Assembly: GCA_009929055.1 (NCBI GenBank)
Contig: SABI01000133.1
Coordinates: 1 to 6,727, forward strand
Length of the DNA stretch: 6,727 nucleotides
DNA from: Spirochaetia bacterium
Lineage (GTDB): Bacteria; Spirochaetota; Spirochaetia; Sphaerochaetales; Sphaerochaetaceae
Direction: 5' to 3'
Below, piece after piece: positions 5,625-6,727 of this stretch. Both the position numbers and the translations under genes were made by a program. Under the pieces are notes generated by a model. The model saw only the letters and a list, made by a program, of their open reading frames with translations, did no database searches and had not been told where the DNA came from. Position 1 is the first letter of the stretch. Each line of letters begins with the position of its first letter.

Positions 5625-6574
5625 AAAGTAGCTTCTACAATCTTTGCAACGACAGTTGCTTTTCCTTGAGTATAAAAATGAATTCCTGGAACTTTATGAT
5701 CTAATAAATCTTCAACTTGCTTAACAGCATATTCTAATCCAATCTTTCGTATTTCACTCGCTTCTTTTGCTTTTTCTATTTTTTCAACAAAGGAGTGAGG
5801 TATTTCAATATGGAACGTTTGTGGGAGGAGATCTATATCTCTCATTCTCTGTAATGGTTTTACCCCAGCAATAATTGGGACGTGAATGCCGTGTTTATAG
5901 CAAAGGTCTACAAATTCATAATAGCGCTCATTAACGAAAAAGAGTTGAGTAACAATATATTCAGCCCCTTTATCTATCTTCCTTTTCAACATTTCAATAT
6001 CTTTTTCCATATTAGGGGATTCACTGTGTTTCTCAGGGTATCCTGCAACGCCTACACAAAAATCGAGCCCTTTAGGATTATTATACGAGTCATCGAGATA
6101 AATCCCTTTACTAATATCATTAATTTGTTTAACAAGCAGATCACTATGATCGTATCCTCCTACTTGGGGACTAAAGCGATGCTCTCCATGCATAGCATCT
6201 CCCCTAAGGGCGAGGACATTATCTATACCGAGAAAGTTTAACTCTACAAGTTGATCCTCTATTTGGTCTTTGCTATTGCCTCCACAAATGAGATGTGGAA
6301 CAACAGGAATTCCATAGCGATGTTGAATTGCAGCAGAAAGGCCAATGGTACCAGGCCTTTTTCTCATCATCCTTCTTTCAATAGAGCCATCAGGATGGTC
6401 AATATAGACAACTTCTTGTTGATGATTTGTTATGTTGATATAAGAAGGATTATAGGGAATGAGGGTATCAATTGTTTGATAGACATCACTTATTATGTGT
6501 CCTTTAAGGGGAGGAAGTATTTCAAAAGTAAAGAGGGTCTTTTTTGCGTTGTTTATAATATCGATTACTTTCAT
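5621..6574 (-). CDS. metF: Methylenetetrahydrofolate reductase
   Basis: This cytoplasmic FAD enzyme reduces 5,10-methylene-THF to 5-methyl-THF, the methyl donor for methionine synthase. The 317-residue length fits bacterial MetF (~300). Visible landmarks are FEILPP (residues 17-22, with the catalytic Glu18), the strand SYINITNHQQE, KRPGT then AAIQHRYG, VPHLICGG (92-99), NVLALRGD (119-126, with the conserved Asp126), CVGVAGYPEKH (173-183) and YIVTQLFF (206-213). The variant with RKRPGT, the long insert after LRGD and HFYTQGK near the end resembles Bacteroidota-type MetF rather than the E. coli type. The start ATG 6574 has GGAAGG with a 7-nt spacer, lying in the last codons of the upstream gene. 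The upstream stop codon directly abuts this ATG, so metF is the distal gene of an operon. At the 3' end its TAG overlaps the nth TAA, so no intergenic terminator is possible. Confidence 0.96.
   Translation of the reverse strand: MKVIDIINNAKKTLFTFEILPPLKGHIISDVYQTIDTLIPYNPSYINITNHQQEVVYIDHPDGSIERRMMRKRPGTIGLSAAIQHRYGIPVVPHLICGGNSKDQIEDQLVELNFLGIDNVLALRGDAMHGEHRFSPQVGGYDHSDLLVKQINDISKGIYLDDSYNNPKGLDFCVGVAGYPEKHSESPNMEKDIEMLKRKIDKGAEYIVTQLFFVNERYYEFVDLCYKHGIHVPIIAGVKPLQRMRDIDLLPQTFHIEIPHSFVEKIEKAKEASEIRKIGLEYAVKQVEDLLDHKVPGIHFYTQGKATVVAKIVEATF
5646..5663 (+). terminator. Weak candidate terminator for nth inside metF
   Basis: GCAAC-GACA-GTTGC followed by TTTT begins 21 nt after the nth stop codon, on the nth sense strand and within the 3' end of metF. 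The stem has only 5 bp and the T-run only four bases, so this is a weak call. Its position is what one expects when stop codons overlap and the terminator must lie in the opposing gene. Confidence 0.25.
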
Positions 6575-6727
6575 TTAATTGCCTTCCTTAATTTCTTCTT
6601 CAATATCTACACTCATATAGTGTAAGACTTCTTTCTCGTTTTTTCCATATTGCTGACAGTAGTAGTCCATTTGCTTTTGACTTATTGAAGAGAGGGGGAA
6701 ATAGGAGCAGTTCCTATCTGCTAAATA
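6575..6727 (-). CDS. metH: C-terminal end of a probable cobalamin-dependent methionine synthase
   Basis: This is an open frame of 50 codons ending in TAA directly before the metF ATG; the start lies beyond the window. The visible part has the pattern Y-L-(8)-YF-P-L-x-x-I-x-x-x-Q-M-(D)-x-Y-(4)-G-(4)-EV. It aligns without gaps to the last residues of the AdoMet-binding activation domain of E. coli MetH as I recall it, where YYAVAQI, DQVEDY, a conserved Gly and EVERWL occupy the same places. MetH remethylates homocysteine with the 5-methyl-THF that MetF makes, so the adjacency supports the call. The tail after the match (DIEEEIKEGN) is acidic and unlike E. coli. With so little sequence the assignment is moderate; the existence of a gene end here is much surer. 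Confidence 0.6.
   Translation of the reverse strand, partial: YLADRNCSYFPLSSISQKQMDYYCQQYGKNEKEVLHYMSVDIEEEIKEGN

Noticed and set aside
5622..5640. GTAG-AAG-CTAC plus T5 on the minus strand at the end of metF as a terminator
   Set aside because: The stem is only 4 bp and overlaps the metF stop codon; it is too weak to call.
5882..6625. Two long plus-strand open frames (119 and 124 codons) opposite metF
   Set aside because: They are antisense to a clear MetF. Their translations are Ile/Phe/Asn-rich with no domain, and no ribosome-binding site or promoter supports them.

Overview
The window holds seven protein-coding regions on an AT-rich chromosome segment. All but nth lie on the minus strand. 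I see no mobile element, CRISPR array, tRNA or rRNA gene, or recognised defence locus. The endonuclease III homologue reads like the spirochaete branch of that family, whereas MetF and the single-chain serine dehydratase read like Bacteroidota-type enzymes. My best guess is a low-GC member of Spirochaetota with some acquired genes, but this is recalled family character and no search was run.

Layout from the right. At 6575-6727 lies the last 50 codons of a protein whose end resembles the C-terminus of cobalamin-dependent methionine synthase (MetH). Its stop codon abuts metF (5621-6574), so the two look like a methionine/one-carbon operon. nth (4962-5624) runs toward metF, and their stop codons overlap by four bases. 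A short divergent region (4867-4961) separates nth from a minus-strand run: a DAHP synthase-prephenate dehydratase fusion (2956-4866), an unrecognised lipoprotein (2138-2923) and the L-serine dehydratase sdaA (887-2098), with 30-40 nt gaps. After a 122-nt gap come two exported proteins 3 nt apart: a small Arg-rich protein (339-764) and a DUF2202 ferritin-like protein cut off by the window edge (1-335).

The metabolic genes cover aromatic amino-acid synthesis (first step and prephenate to phenylpyruvate), serine breakdown to pyruvate and ammonia, and methyl-group supply for methionine. The points most worth a second look are: the DAHPS-PDT fusion, which has no chorismate mutase part and carries regulatory-type domains at both ends; a perfect palindrome over its putative -10; a 10-bp inverted repeat that pairs the lipoprotein start codon; a G8 tract inside sdaA together with the lack of the usual C-terminal cysteine; and the paired exported Arg-rich and ferritin-like proteins. 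Ribosome-binding sites are split: clear ones precede metF and the two exported genes, and none is visible before aroF-pheA, the lipoprotein, sdaA or nth.
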